Below are positions 9,942 through 19,518 of a stretch of DNA of 64,000 bases, in pieces. A model generated the notes under the pieces. It worked only from the letters and a program-made list of their open reading frames with translations, did no database searches and was not told where the DNA came from. Position 1 is the stretch's first letter. The number at the start of each line of letters is the position of its first letter. This DNA comes from Asticcacaulis solisilvae (GTDB lineage Bacteria > Pseudomonadota > Alphaproteobacteria > Caulobacterales > Caulobacteraceae), in assembly GCF_017875235.1 (NCBI RefSeq), contig NZ_JAGGMI010000002.1:434001-498000 (forward strand), read 5' to 3'. The position numbers and the translations under genes are program-made.

Positions 9942-12000
9942 ACGCTATACGACTTAGGTCCGCGACGGGCGCCGACAAGGCACAAACCTGGGCAAGAAGT
10001 TTCAGTCGATTGGCCCTCACAGCCGCATCGTCCGCATTGACCAGGACTCCATCAAGGAACGCATCGACATTTTGCCGCAATGCAGCAAGACTTAGCAAGG
10101 CCTCATATGTATTTTCTGCATTAAGCAGATTTTCGATCACGCCTTTTTGCGTTTTCAACTGTTGAATCAAGGCCAGTTCGACATCGGGCGCGCCGGGCTG
10201 GACCTCGGCCTCGCCTTGCGGCAGGGCGCCCTTCTTGGCTTCGGCCGCCAGGATATTGGCCGCGCGCTTGTGCGCCGCCAAAGCGTCCTGGCCCTGCGGT
10301 GATTGCAGCACGCGATCCAGCGCGTCGATGCGGCCGACGACACGAACCATGTCGTCGTCCTTGTTGGCCAGGACAGCGTCGATGACTTCGTGATTGCGGC
10401 CATCTTCGCGCAGTTGCACCTTGAGACGATCGGTGAAGAAGTCGAGGATTTCGCCCGTGACGTCAGCAGCCTGACGCACGCCTTGCGGACCTGAACCGAC
10501 ATTGGCGAACCATGCTTTGACCAAAGCCGTCAACGACAAGCGGGCATTGTGTTCGCGCAAGATACGAAGGATGCCGAGCGCCGAACGGCGTAAGGCGTAG
10601 GGGTCCTTCGAGCCCGTCGGCTTTTCATCGATAGCGAAGAAGCCGACCAGCGTATCGATCTTGTCAGCCAGAGCGACCGTCGCGCTGATGGCGCCGGTCG
10701 GCACCGTGTCGCCCGGTCCCTGCGGCTTGTAATGCTCACGGATGGCATTAGCGATATCGGCCGGCAGCTTTGCGGCATCGGCGTAATATCCGCCCATAAC
10801 CCCTTGAAGTTCCGGAAATTCCCCAACCATCTTGGACGCCAGATCGGCCTTGGCCAGACGCGCGGCTTCAGTCGCCACGGCCGGATCCGCCTTCAACAGC
10901 GGCGCGATATACTTGGCCAAAGCCGTAATGCGCTCGACGCGCTGGGCCATCGTGCCAAGCTTGACGTGGAAGGTGGTGCCCTTCAGACGCTCCAGCCAGC
11001 CATCGAAGTTCCCCGCCTTATTGTCCTCGGTCCAGAAGAAGACACCGTCCGACAGACGCGCCGAAAGGACCTTGGCATTGCCGCGCTTGATTTCTTCGCC
11101 GCCGTCTACCGCACGGGTGTTGGCGACAATGACGAAATGCGCCGCCATCTTGCCCGTCGCCTTGTCGCGCACGGCAAAGTACTTCTGATGCGTGCGCATA
11201 GACGTCTTGATGACTTCGGGCGGCAGGGTCAGGAAGCGCGGGTCCATGTCGCCGAGAATCGGCACCGGCCATTCGTTGAGGCCCGCGACCTCTTCCAGCA
11301 GCCCCTGATCGTCCATCAGCTCGCAACCAGCGACATCACAGACGGCGCGCGCCTTGTCGAGAATGACGGCCTGACGCTCAGCATGATCCAGGATTACGGA
11401 ATTGTCTGCCAAGCCCTTCTGATAGCTGGCAAAATCGTTGACAGCGAACGGCTCACCCGAGCTGAGGTAGCGGTGACCAACGGTTTGATTGCCAGCAACC
11501 AGACCTTCGAGTTCAAATGGGATGACTTGGCCATCAAACAGGAACAGGATGCGCTTCAGCGGCCGCACCCAGCGGAAGCTCGACGTGCCCGAACGCATCG
11601 ACTTCGGCCATGGGAAGCCGAGGATGACGTCCATCAGCATGCCCGACAGGCTGTCGGCGGTCTTGCGGCCCGGCTTTTCGATCCGCGCCAGCCACACGCC
11701 GTTTTCCAGCGTCAACTGGTCCTGCGTCAGGCCGACCTTGCGCAGGAAACCGGCCATGGCCTGTTCCGGCGCGCCCTCTTTCGGACCCTTGACCTCTTCG
11801 GTGACGGCGGCCGTCTCGACCGGCAGGCCTTCAACGACCAGGGCCAGACGGCGTGGACCAACATAGGCCTTGATCGAGTCGTAGGTCAGGCCGGATGCGG
11901 TCAGCTTGGCGCCGAACAGGCGCTCGAAATCGCGCGCCGCCCCCAGTTGCATACGGGCGGGGATTTCTTCGGATTGCAGTTCGATCAACAACTGGGGCAT
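9940..12000 (-). CDS. glyS: Glycine--tRNA ligase, beta subunit
   Basis: 686 residues, the usual size for the beta subunit of the alpha2beta2 bacterial glycyl-tRNA synthetase, which binds and positions tRNA-Gly. The N-terminus [20 protein letters not shown] is diagnostic. GFLRKVGL, FRWVRPLKRILFLFDG and the C-terminal helical anticodon-binding part (PYALRRSALGILRIL, FFTDRLKVQLRE) are also seen. I placed the start at 12000, where the ATG shares its A with the TGA of glyQ (TGATG), so the two genes are translationally coupled. Upstream in-frame codons to 12030 lie inside glyQ and do not match the family N-terminus. The stop codon runs into a dispersed repeat. Confidence 0.96.
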   Translation of the reverse strand: MPQLLIELQSEEIPARMQLGAARDFERLFGAKLTASGLTYDSIKAYVGPRRLALVVEGLPVETAAVTEEVKGPKEGAPEQAMAGFLRKVGLTQDQLTLENGVWLARIEKPGRKTADSLSGMLMDVILGFPWPKSMRSGTSSFRWVRPLKRILFLFDGQVIPFELEGLVAGNQTVGHRYLSSGEPFAVNDFASYQKGLADNSVILDHAERQAVILDKARAVCDVAGCELMDDQGLLEEVAGLNEWPVPILGDMDPRFLTLPPEVIKTSMRTHQKYFAVRDKATGKMAAHFVIVANTRAVDGGEEIKRGNAKVLSARLSDGVFFWTEDNKAGNFDGWLERLKGTTFHVKLGTMAQRVERITALAKYIAPLLKADPAVATEAARLAKADLASKMVGEFPELQGVMGGYYADAAKLPADIANAIREHYKPQGPGDTVPTGAISATVALADKIDTLVGFFAIDEKPTGSKDPYALRRSALGILRILREHNARLSLTALVKAWFANVGSGPQGVRQAADVTGEILDFFTDRLKVQLREDGRNHEVIDAVLANKDDDMVRVVGRIDALDRVLQSPQGQDALAAHKRAANILAAEAKKGALPQGEAEVQPGAPDVELALIQQLKTQKGVIENLLNAENTYEALLSLAALRQNVDAFLDGVLVNADDAAVRANRLKLLAQVCALSAPVADLSRIA

Positions 12001-12890
12001 CAGGCGCGCTCCTCTTCCTGGCGCGCCCATTCCTGGGCACAGGCCTTACAGAGGTCGCGGATACGGCCGATATAGGATTGCCGTTCGGCGACGGCGATGG
12101 CGCCGCGGGCGTCCATCAGGTTAAACAGGTGCGAAGCCTTCAGCACATGGTCATAGGCCGGCAGGACCAGGGCCTGGCCCTGCGGTCCCGTCATGCCCAG
12201 CAGGCGCGACACTTCGCGTTCCATGTCCTCGAAGCGGCGCTTCAGGCCATCGACGTCATATCCGGTAAAGTTGGCGGCCGACTGCTGGCGCTCGTTTTCC
12301 AGGAAGACGTCGCCGTACTTGACACCGTCCTTGTTGAACTTCAGGTCATAGACATTATCGACGTTCTGCAGATACATGCACAGGCGTTCCAGCCCGTAGG
12401 TCAGCTCGCCCGATACGACGTCGACCTCGATGCCGCCGACACCCTGGAAGTAGGTGTACTGTGTGACTTCCATGCCGTCGCACCATACCTCCCAGCCCAG
12501 CCCCCAGGCCCCGACCGTCGGATTTTCCCAGTCGTCTTCGACAAAGCGGATGTCGTGCAGCGAGGTATCGAGCCCGATCGCCTTCAGCGAGCCGAGATAC
12601 AGCTCCTGAAGGTTTTCCGGATTGGGCTTCAGGATGACCTGATACTGGTAATAGTGCTGGAGGCGGTTCGGGTTTTCGCCATAGCGGCCATCGACCGGGC
12701 GGCGCGACGGCTGGACATAGGCGCACTTCCATGGCTTGCGGCCGAGCGCGCGCAGCACCGTCGCCGGATGCAGCGTACCAGCGCCGACCTCGATATCGTA
12801 AGGCTGGAGGATGACGCAGCCCTGTTCGGACCAATAGTGGTGAAGCGTCAGGATCAGGTCCTGAAACGATAGGGGTTCTTGTGAAGCCAT
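12000..12890 (-). CDS. glyQ: Glycine--tRNA ligase, alpha subunit
   Basis: 296 residues, the normal size. Catalytic class II subunit that activates glycine and charges tRNA-Gly together with GlyS. The N-terminal [20 protein letters not shown] and [20 protein letters not shown], the [18 protein letters not shown] segment near residue 75 and the [20 protein letters not shown] segment are all hallmarks. I chose the ATG at 12890 (MASQEPLSF) to fit the family N-terminus. In-frame codons upstream to 12956 give no conserved residues. No strong Shine-Dalgarno is seen before any candidate. First gene of the glyQ-glyS pair. Confidence 0.96.
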   Translation of the reverse strand: MASQEPLSFQDLILTLHHYWSEQGCVILQPYDIEVGAGTLHPATVLRALGRKPWKCAYVQPSRRPVDGRYGENPNRLQHYYQYQVILKPNPENLQELYLGSLKAIGLDTSLHDIRFVEDDWENPTVGAWGLGWEVWCDGMEVTQYTYFQGVGGIEVDVVSGELTYGLERLCMYLQNVDNVYDLKFNKDGVKYGDVFLENERQQSAANFTGYDVDGLKRRFEDMEREVSRLLGMTGPQGQALVLPAYDHVLKASHLFNLMDARGAIAVAERQSYIGRIRDLCKACAQEWARQEEERA

Positions 12891-12977
12891 AGCCGAAAAT
12901 ATGCCCGAAAATTTGGCCCGGACCATACTGACGCCTGTCTGCCCCCGCAAGCCCAAACCCTAGAAAAAATTAGCGCT

Positions 12978-13115
12978 TTGGTGGTTTAAGAGGCCCCACC
13001 ACCAACGCGCTAAAGCGCGTCGGTCCCCCTCCCCATGCCTTCGGCACAGGGAGGAGTGGTCGTGCTCTTCCTCTCCTCCCTGTCGCGAAGCGAAGTGGCG
13101 GTGGGGTCTCTTTTC
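12978..13115. repeat. Intergenic palindrome cluster between glyQ and the MFS gene
   Basis: Contains an 8-bp inverted repeat TTGGTGGT/ACCACCAA (12978-12985, 12998-13005). Next is a hairpin CCTCCC-CA-TGCC-TTC-GGCA-CA-GGGAGG (13028-13054). A CTCCCTGTCGCGAAGCGAAG stretch with GGCGGTGGGG follows, to about 13107. The second part looks like degenerate repeat debris common between genes of alphaproteobacteria. It lies in the shared upstream region of two divergent genes. Confidence 0.55.
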
Positions 13116-13145
13116 GGCATCATGAGAATCGGTTGAAGTGTCTTC

Positions 13146-14459
13146 ATGGTCGATCCCGACATCAAACCGAGTCTGAAAACCCGACTGCGCCACGTCGCTG
13201 ACGCGCTGCGCAAACCCCAGTCCTGGATTCTCCTTGGCCTGGGTTTTTCCTGCGCCCTGCCCTTCCTGCTGGTCGGCGGAACCTTGGCCTTCTGGTTAAG
13301 AGCTGAGCATATTACTCTGACAATTATCGGTTTTTCGACTTGGGTCAGCCTGCTGTACGGCCTCAAGTTTGTCTGGGCGCCGTGGATGGACAAGGTACGT
13401 CTGCCGCTGCTCTATGGCTGGCTGGGCCAGCGCAGGTCATGGATGCTGCTGAGCCAGGTCGGCGTCGCCATCGGGCTGATCGCCATGGCGATGATCGGCC
13501 CAAAGCACCTGACGGCATTCCTGATTGCCGCTGTCTTTGTCGCCTTCGCCGCCGCGTCACAGGAAATCGCCGTCGATGCCTGGCGCGTCGAACAAACGAC
13601 CGATGAGGCCACGCAAGCGGTCAATCCCAGTCTCTGGGCTTTCGGGTTCCGCGCCGGCATACTCGTTACTGACTCGCTGATCCTGGTGATCTCAAAACGC
13701 GCCGGCTGGCCTTTTGCCTATACCGGCATCGCCGCCCTGCTCATCATTGGTGTCGCCGCCACATTGTTCGCCAATCGCACCGAAATCGAGACACACTTAA
13801 GGGCACAGGCGCGGTCGCTCAAAGCTATCCTCGTCGATCCGGTCGTCAGCTTCTTCAATGAACATAAGGGAACAGCGGGCCTGATCCTGCTCACCCTGGC
13901 CCTCTACCGCTTGCCGGACTACCTCACCAGTATTGCGCCGGCCATGTACCAGGACACCGGCCTGGATTCAGATGCCATTGCCGCCATGCGCGCCAGCGTC
14001 GGACTTGGGGCGTCTCTGGCCGGTATCGCGGCCGGCGGCTCCTGCCTGCTGTTCCTCGGTCTGCAACGCACATTCATTCTCGGCGCGCTGATCGGCCCGG
14101 TGTCCAACCTGTGCTTTGCCTGGATGTCGGTTTCGCACGGGTCGCTTGGCGTTTTTGCCTTCACACTCGTTGCCGACAACTTTTCCAACGGTATCGCCGA
14201 AACGGCGCTCGTCGCCTTTATGACGCGCATGACTGGCCGCGATCACACGCTGACGCATTATGCCTTGATGTACAGCATCGCAGCCCTGACCGGAAAACTC
14301 CTTAAGGGCTTCAACGGCCAGATCGTCGATTCGCTCACGCCTTCGCTCGGCCTGTTCGACGCCTATTCAACCTTCTTTATGGGCACGGCCGTCATCGCCA
14401 TACCGTGCCTGATCCTGTGCTGGACGATTCGCCAGAAAGGCGTATTCTCCGAGCGTTAA
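13146..14459 (+). CDS. ampG: AmpG-like major facilitator permease
   Basis: 437 residues with about 12 to 14 predicted membrane helices. The N-terminal helix pair LGFSCALPFLLVGGTLAFWL and GLKFVWAPWMDKVRLPLL, then GQRRSWMLLSQVGV and ASQEIAVDAWRVEQ, match the AmpG family. These inner-membrane permeases bring anhydro-muropeptides released by lytic transglycosylases back into the cytoplasm for cell-wall recycling. AmpG also controls beta-lactamase induction where an ampC/ampR pair exists; none is seen here. Transcribed alone, divergent from glyQ. The function is a family-based inference, and some AmpG relatives carry other solutes. Confidence 0.75.
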   Translation: MVDPDIKPSLKTRLRHVADALRKPQSWILLGLGFSCALPFLLVGGTLAFWLRAEHITLTIIGFSTWVSLLYGLKFVWAPWMDKVRLPLLYGWLGQRRSWMLLSQVGVAIGLIAMAMIGPKHLTAFLIAAVFVAFAAASQEIAVDAWRVEQTTDEATQAVNPSLWAFGFRAGILVTDSLILVISKRAGWPFAYTGIAALLIIGVAATLFANRTEIETHLRAQARSLKAILVDPVVSFFNEHKGTAGLILLTLALYRLPDYLTSIAPAMYQDTGLDSDAIAAMRASVGLGASLAGIAAGGSCLLFLGLQRTFILGALIGPVSNLCFAWMSVSHGSLGVFAFTLVADNFSNGIAETALVAFMTRMTGRDHTLTHYALMYSIAALTGKLLKGFNGQIVDSLTPSLGLFDAYSTFFMGTAVIAIPCLILCWTIRQKGVFSER

Positions 14460-14548
14460 TCCTGCGCATTCGTATCGTATTTTTATCCTGCCGGGCGTTA
14501 GCCTCTGCTTATGTTTCAGGGACTTAAAGGACATTCGGGGGTCACCGC

Positions 14549-14962
14549 ATGACGATCGCGAACACCTTCATCACCATTGCCGACGACAGCCCGGCCACCA
14601 TGAGCACCGTGCCGCCGCAAAAGAGCGAAGAGCGCACCATTGCCCGCCTGCATTACGACCTCTTGAGCGAACACCCATACGAGTTCGATCTCGACAGCTT
14701 CAATTTCGAAGTCTACTGCCTGAAGAACCATATCGCGCCGGAACACCGCGATGCCCACCGCGCCGAGTTCTTTTCAAAAGGCCATCCGTGCATGCGCGCC
14801 TCGCCCTTGACCAAGAGCTACGGTTTCGGCGCGCATTATAACGGCAATGGCAAGATCGCCATTTATCCCGTTGATTCCGTCGCTTACGGAAAGTTCCTGA
14901 ACGATCCCGACATCAAGCTCGAAAAGGCCATGCGCACAAAGCGCGCTTCGCTGGCGGCCTAG
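14549..14962 (+). CDS. DUF6157-family protein
   Basis: 137-residue soluble protein. The pattern NTFITIADDSPATMSTVPPQ, then HYDLLSEHPYEFD, EFFSKGHPCMRASPLTKSYG and GKIAIYPVDS matches the small family I know as DUF6157, found widely in bacteria without known function. No signal peptide or membrane segment. The conserved Cys-Met-Arg-Ala-Ser-Pro and Lys-Ser-Tyr-Gly segment is a candidate functional site. The last four bases overlap the convergent ispE. GGGGGT about five bases before the ATG may serve as ribosome binding site. Confidence 0.75.
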   Translation: MTIANTFITIADDSPATMSTVPPQKSEERTIARLHYDLLSEHPYEFDLDSFNFEVYCLKNHIAPEHRDAHRAEFFSKGHPCMRASPLTKSYGFGAHYNGNGKIAIYPVDSVAYGKFLNDPDIKLEKAMRTKRASLAA

Positions 14963-15876
14963 CTAAGAGTGCAGGCCTGTACCCAGGCGTCCGGCCACGC
15001 TTTGCGCAAACGCCCGGCCAGAAGCGATGCATCAGTGGCAGTGTCGCACAGGGCAAAGCAGGTCGCTCCGGATCCCGACATTCTGGCAAACCGCGTTTGC
15101 GGTTCGGCGCGCAAGGACGCAAGCACGTCTCCGATGACCGGCCTGAGCGCAATAGCAGGTGCTTCCAGATCATTGCGTGTTGTCGTCAGATAGTCGATTA
15201 CATCCTTCACCGGCCATTTGCCGCCGACGGTCATGAACATGTTATGTCGCTCGCCCAGCATTTCAGCGGGAATAATGCCCTCACCATGCCATCGGGTATG
15301 TATAGGCAGGTGACTGCCAATGGCATCATAGGCGCGGAAGACCTCCGGCGTTGGACACTCAACACCCGGATTAATCAGAACGCATGGCAGCGCCGGCAAG
15401 ACTATCGGGCTGAGTTTCTCGCCGTAACCCTCAGCGATGCAGGCCTTGGACCACAGGCACATAACGCCGTCGGCACCTGTTCGCGCGGCAATGGCCGAGA
15501 GGGCTTCGTCCGTTATCTCTTCCGAGCCGCGCAACAGACGCAGAATGGCGCCAGCGTCTGCGCTGCCACCGCCTATACCCGACGCCAGAGGCAAATTCTT
15601 GGTCAACCGATAGCCGAAAAATTTACCGGCCTTGCCTGTTTCCGCCTCGAAGAGACGAACCGCCTTCATAACGAGATTATCCTCGCCGGTGCTCAAGCCT
15701 TCGGCAAAGGGGCCATCGATTTTGAAGTGGCCCTTGCCGCCCGGAATGAGCTGCAGCTCATCGCCGACATCGGCGAAGGCGACCATACTCCGCAGGGGGT
15801 GATAGCCGCGCGCGTCAGGCGCGGCCACGTGCAGGTACAGATTGACCTTGGCAGGCGCCAGTCGTCTCAAAGTCAC
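14959..15876 (-). CDS. ispE: 4-diphosphocytidyl-2-C-methyl-D-erythritol kinase
   Basis: 305 residues. GHMP-superfamily kinase of the MEP pathway of isoprenoid synthesis; phosphorylates CDP-methylerythritol with ATP. The N-terminal APAKVNLYLHV contains the catalytic lysine, and the ATP loop LPLASGIGGGSADAGA lies near residue 95, followed by a C-terminal ARMSGSGATCFAL glycine-rich motif. The start is GTG at 15876, overlapping the TGA of the upstream TPR gene in a four-base GTGA, so translation is likely coupled. The 3' end overlaps the DUF6157 gene by four bases. Confidence 0.95.
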   Translation of the reverse strand: MTLRRLAPAKVNLYLHVAAPDARGYHPLRSMVAFADVGDELQLIPGGKGHFKIDGPFAEGLSTGEDNLVMKAVRLFEAETGKAGKFFGYRLTKNLPLASGIGGGSADAGAILRLLRGSEEITDEALSAIAARTGADGVMCLWSKACIAEGYGEKLSPIVLPALPCVLINPGVECPTPEVFRAYDAIGSHLPIHTRWHGEGIIPAEMLGERHNMFMTVGGKWPVKDVIDYLTTTRNDLEAPAIALRPVIGDVLASLRAEPQTRFARMSGSGATCFALCDTATDASLLAGRLRKAWPDAWVQACTLS

Positions 15877-17654
15877 TGGGCTTTGGTCTTGTCGGCCTTG
15901 TCGTTGAAGGCGGTCTCGGACTTGGCGCCGGCGGCAGGCTGGGAGATGCCAACAGATGTCGGCGCCTTGTCTTTACTGGCATCGAGCTTGGCGCGCACCG
16001 AAGCCGTGCTCTTTTCGGTCGCATCGAGGGTCAGCACGCGTTGCCATTCGTAACGCGCCTCGACTTTCCGCCCCAGCGCCAGGTAAACGTCACCCAGGTG
16101 CTCGTTGATCTCAGCGTCGGACGGGTCCATCTGGATGGCCTGTTCGACATAGGTCAGGGCCTGCTCATAGTCGCCGAGCTTGTAATAGCCCCAGCCGAGC
16201 GAATCGACGATGGCGCCGGATTTCGGGCTGAGCGCCATGGCCTGGCGGACCAGTTCCATGCCCTCCTTGACCTTCAGGTCGCGGCTGATCCAGCCATAGC
16301 CGATGAAGTTGAGGATTTCCGGCCGATCGCCGGCAATCGCCCGCGCCTTGGTGATGGCGGCTTCGGCAGAGTTCCAATCGTTGAGCGAGTCGTTGACCAC
16401 CGCCTGGATGAACCAGGCCTGCCAGGTGAAGTCGTCGCTGCCGGCACGCGCCGCACGGTCGTTCAGAACCTTCAGCGCCTCCGTGTCCTTGCCCTGGGCG
16501 TGCAGGATGTCGGCCTTTTCAGCAATGAAGGCAATGTCGTCCGGCGCATCCGCCAGTATGGAATCGACCAGCTTCAGCGCCTCGTCATTTTCGTTGCGGG
16601 CGCGTAACGACCAGGCGCGACGCAGCGCTGCTTCGCCAGCATAGGGCGAGCCCGGAGCGACCCCAGCCCACGCCATTTCGGCGGCGGCGGAATCCTTGAG
16701 ATCCTGGTTGATCTGGCCCAGGAAGATGCGGGCGCGATCGGACGTCGGGTCGAGATAGAGCGACAGGCGCAGCGAGGCCAGGGCCATTTCGTTGTCACGG
16801 TCGCTGGAATAAAGCGTTGCCGACAGCAGCAGGGCCTGGGCCATGCTGGTCTTGAGGTCCGGCAGCGGCGCAGGCTTGGCGCCCGGCGTATCGAGGCGCG
16901 CCAGGGATTGCCGCGACACCGGATCGCCCGAGGATTCGGCCATCGCCTTCCAGACGATGCGCGCCTCGTCCTTGCGGCCCTGGCGTTCCAGGAAGCCGGC
17001 ATAGTCGGGGCCGAAGACGAAAGAGGCCGCGCCCGGCTGATAGAGCGAGGCATAAAGCGCGTCGGCGTCCTTGATGCGGCCTTTCATCTCATAAAGGCGC
17101 GCGCGTTCGGCCTTGATCAGGTAGACCAGCAGCCGGCCGCGGTCGCTGGCGTTCAGCGCCGCGTCGCCGCTGTCGTCAAACGCCGCCTTCCAGTCGCCAT
17201 TCATGGCCTGGACATAGGGACGCAGCAGCGACGCGGTCTTTTCCTCGCTGTCGACCTTCAGCACGCCGTCGACGGCCTTGGCGGCCACGCCCGGCTTGTT
17301 GGCCTTCACGGCCACGGTCGCACCGACCAGGCCGGTCATCAGACGGGCAACGCCCGTGGCGTTCTGCGGCGAAATGGTCTGGGCGCTGTTGATATCGCCG
17401 TTGAGGATGGCGACCAGGAAGGCTTTTTCGCGGAGATCGGCTTCGGCCGGATCGCCGGTGGAAGCCGAGGTCAGGGAACGCGAGGCCGTGCCGACATCGC
17501 CCATGGCCATGGCGTAGCGCCCGACCAGGAAATTGCCATAGGAGTCCTGTGCTGCCTGCTTTGGAGCCGCCATCACGGGCGCCGCCAACATTACAGACAT
17601 CAGAGCCATCCCGATCACAGCCGGGGCCGTCGAACGCACCAAACGCTTTTTCAC
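15873..17654 (-). CDS. Exported tetratricopeptide-repeat protein
   Basis: 593 residues. The N-terminal signal peptide (residues about 1-31) is basic, then hydrophobic, ending APVMAAP. The rest is alpha-helical with TPR units, clearest at the C-terminus: SGAIVDSLGWGYYKLGDYEQ, ALTYVEQAIQMDPSDAEINE and HLGDVYLALGRKVEARYEWQ. It is likely periplasmic or tethered and acts as a scaffold. Alphaproteobacteria often keep such a TPR gene directly upstream of ispE. The start is GTG at 17654, chosen for AGGCAGGA seven bases before it and for the signal peptide. A GTG at 17690 would put 12 extra residues in front. Specific partners are unknown. Confidence 0.8.
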   Translation of the reverse strand: MKKRLVRSTAPAVIGMALMSVMLAAPVMAAPKQAAQDSYGNFLVGRYAMAMGDVGTASRSLTSASTGDPAEADLREKAFLVAILNGDINSAQTISPQNATGVARLMTGLVGATVAVKANKPGVAAKAVDGVLKVDSEEKTASLLRPYVQAMNGDWKAAFDDSGDAALNASDRGRLLVYLIKAERARLYEMKGRIKDADALYASLYQPGAASFVFGPDYAGFLERQGRKDEARIVWKAMAESSGDPVSRQSLARLDTPGAKPAPLPDLKTSMAQALLLSATLYSSDRDNEMALASLRLSLYLDPTSDRARIFLGQINQDLKDSAAAEMAWAGVAPGSPYAGEAALRRAWSLRARNENDEALKLVDSILADAPDDIAFIAEKADILHAQGKDTEALKVLNDRAARAGSDDFTWQAWFIQAVVNDSLNDWNSAEAAITKARAIAGDRPEILNFIGYGWISRDLKVKEGMELVRQAMALSPKSGAIVDSLGWGYYKLGDYEQALTYVEQAIQMDPSDAEINEHLGDVYLALGRKVEARYEWQRVLTLDATEKSTASVRAKLDASKDKAPTSVGISQPAAGAKSETAFNDKADKTKAQ

Positions 17655-17716
17655 TGTGTAGTCCTGCCTAAGAAATGACGCCCGCACCACCCAACAGCAA
17701 AACCTTTAACCGATCT

Positions 17717-19408
17717 TTACATGTTTGGATAGTTCGGACCGCCGCCGCCTTCGGGCGTGACCCAGACGATGTTGTTCGTCGGGTCCTTGATGTCGCAGGT
17801 TTTGCAGTGCACGCAGTTCTGGGCGTTGATTTGCAAGCGTGGCTCACGGTTTTCAAGGCCCACGATCTCATAGACACCGGCCGGGCAATAGCGCTGGGCG
17901 GGCTCCGCGTATTTGGCGAAATTGATGTCGATCGGGATATGCGAGTCCTTCAATTTCAGGTGAACAGGCTGGTCCTCCTCATGATTGGTGCTGGAAATGA
18001 ACACCGAGGACAGCCGGTCGAAGGTCAGGACGCCGTCATATTTGGGATAGTTGATCGGCTTGCATTCCGCCGCCGGGCGGATCGAATGGGCGTCGCTCTT
18101 GCCGTGCTTGAGCGTGCCCGTGCCGGTAAAGAGACTGAAGCCACCGAGCAGATTGGTCACCGTCATCTCGACGCCGCCGATCAGCGTGCCGAGCGTCGTG
18201 CCGAAGCGGCTGAGGATCGGCTTGACGTTACGGACGAGGCGCAGCTCTTTCTTGATATCGGAATGGTCGTAGGCGGTCTGATAGGCCTCCAGCACGCGCG
18301 GCGGCGTGCCGGAATAGATGGCTTTGAAGGCCGCGTCGGCCGCCAGGATGCCGCTCTTGATGGCATTATGGCTGCCCTTGATGCGCGGCACATTGACGAA
18401 ACCGGCCGAGCAGCCAATCAGTGCACCGCCCGGAAAGACCAGGCGCGGCACCGATTGATAGCCGCCTTCGTTGATGGCGCGGGCACCGTAGGCGACGCGC
18501 GTCGCGCCTTCCAGCGTTTCACGCACCACCGGGTGGGTCTTGAAGCGCTGGAATTCGTCGAATGGCGACAGGTAAGGGTTCTTGTAGTTCAGGTGGACCA
18601 CGTAGCCGATTGACACATAGTGGTCGCCGAAGTGATACATGAAGGAGCCGCCGCCGGTTGCATCGTCGAGGGGCCAGCCGAGTGTGTGCTGGACCAGGCC
18701 CGGCTTGAAATTCTTGGCAGGAACCTTCCACAACTCCTTGATGCCAATACCGTATTTCTGAACATCGCAATTTGCGTCCAGCTCAAACTTGCGGATGACC
18801 TCACCCGACAAGGAGCCGCGCACGCCTTCGGCAAAGAAGGTGTATTTGGCGCGCAGTTCCAGGCCCGGCTGGTAGTCGGGTTTATGATGGCCATCGCGGG
18901 CCACGCCGAAAACGCCGGCAACCACGCCCGCCACGCCGCCATCGGCGTCATAGAGGACTTCCGAACAGGCCATGCCGGGATAGATTTCGACGCCCAGGCC
19001 TTCAGCCTGTTCGGCCAGCCAGCGGCACAGATTGCCGAGGCTTCCGACATAGCAGCCGTGATTATCCATGTAGGCCGGCTTGGGCAGCCACGAGATGTCG
19101 AGCGCACCCTGGGGGCCCAGATAGATGAACTTGTCCTCGGTGACGGGGGTATCGAGTGGTGCGCCCATCTCCTTCCAGTTCGGAAAGAGTTTCGCCAGGC
19201 CCGAGGGATCGAAGACGGCGCCCGACAGGATGTGCGCGCCGATTTCCGAGCCTTTTTCCAGCACGGCGACGGTGATCTCGGCACCGGCCTTCTCAGCCTG
19301 CTGCTTGAGACGAATCGCCGCCGACAGCCCCGCCGGGCCGCCGCCGACGATGACCACGTCGTATTCCATCGCGTCTCGCTGGATATCCTGACCGGGCGTG
19401 TCCGCCAT
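17717..19408 (-). CDS. Electron transfer flavoprotein-ubiquinone oxidoreductase
   Basis: 563 residues, close to the typical 550. Peripheral inner-membrane flavoprotein passing electrons from ETF (fatty-acid and amino-acid oxidation) to ubiquinone. The FAD-binding N-terminus YDVVIVGGGPAGLSAAIRLK is near residue 15, the ETF-QO signature SGAVFDPSGLAKLFPNWK follows, and GALIGCSAGFVNVPRIKGSH lies mid-protein. The C-terminal 4Fe-4S module has CPAGVYEI and CVHCKTCDIKDPTNNI. The start ATG at 19408 (MADTPGQ) was preferred over a longer form from 19453 for its family-like N-terminus. Divergent from the UDG-fold gene. The ETF alpha/beta genes are not in this window. Confidence 0.95.
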   Translation of the reverse strand: MADTPGQDIQRDAMEYDVVIVGGGPAGLSAAIRLKQQAEKAGAEITVAVLEKGSEIGAHILSGAVFDPSGLAKLFPNWKEMGAPLDTPVTEDKFIYLGPQGALDISWLPKPAYMDNHGCYVGSLGNLCRWLAEQAEGLGVEIYPGMACSEVLYDADGGVAGVVAGVFGVARDGHHKPDYQPGLELRAKYTFFAEGVRGSLSGEVIRKFELDANCDVQKYGIGIKELWKVPAKNFKPGLVQHTLGWPLDDATGGGSFMYHFGDHYVSIGYVVHLNYKNPYLSPFDEFQRFKTHPVVRETLEGATRVAYGARAINEGGYQSVPRLVFPGGALIGCSAGFVNVPRIKGSHNAIKSGILAADAAFKAIYSGTPPRVLEAYQTAYDHSDIKKELRLVRNVKPILSRFGTTLGTLIGGVEMTVTNLLGGFSLFTGTGTLKHGKSDAHSIRPAAECKPINYPKYDGVLTFDRLSSVFISSTNHEEDQPVHLKLKDSHIPIDINFAKYAEPAQRYCPAGVYEIVGLENREPRLQINAQNCVHCKTCDIKDPTNNIVWVTPEGGGGPNYPNM

Positions 19409-19518
19409 GACCTGCTTCTCTCTCGTATCGAGGCGATACGCGCCTCTTTGCATTGAACTGGGCGCGAGAAATGCCTATGAGTGGCCCCTCGCCCGTACCC
19501 TGTCAGGTTCCCCGCTTC

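Noticed and set aside
10732-12075. Long plus-strand open frame opposite glyS
   Set aside because: Arg/Gln/His-rich translation typical of the complement of a coding strand; no motifs.
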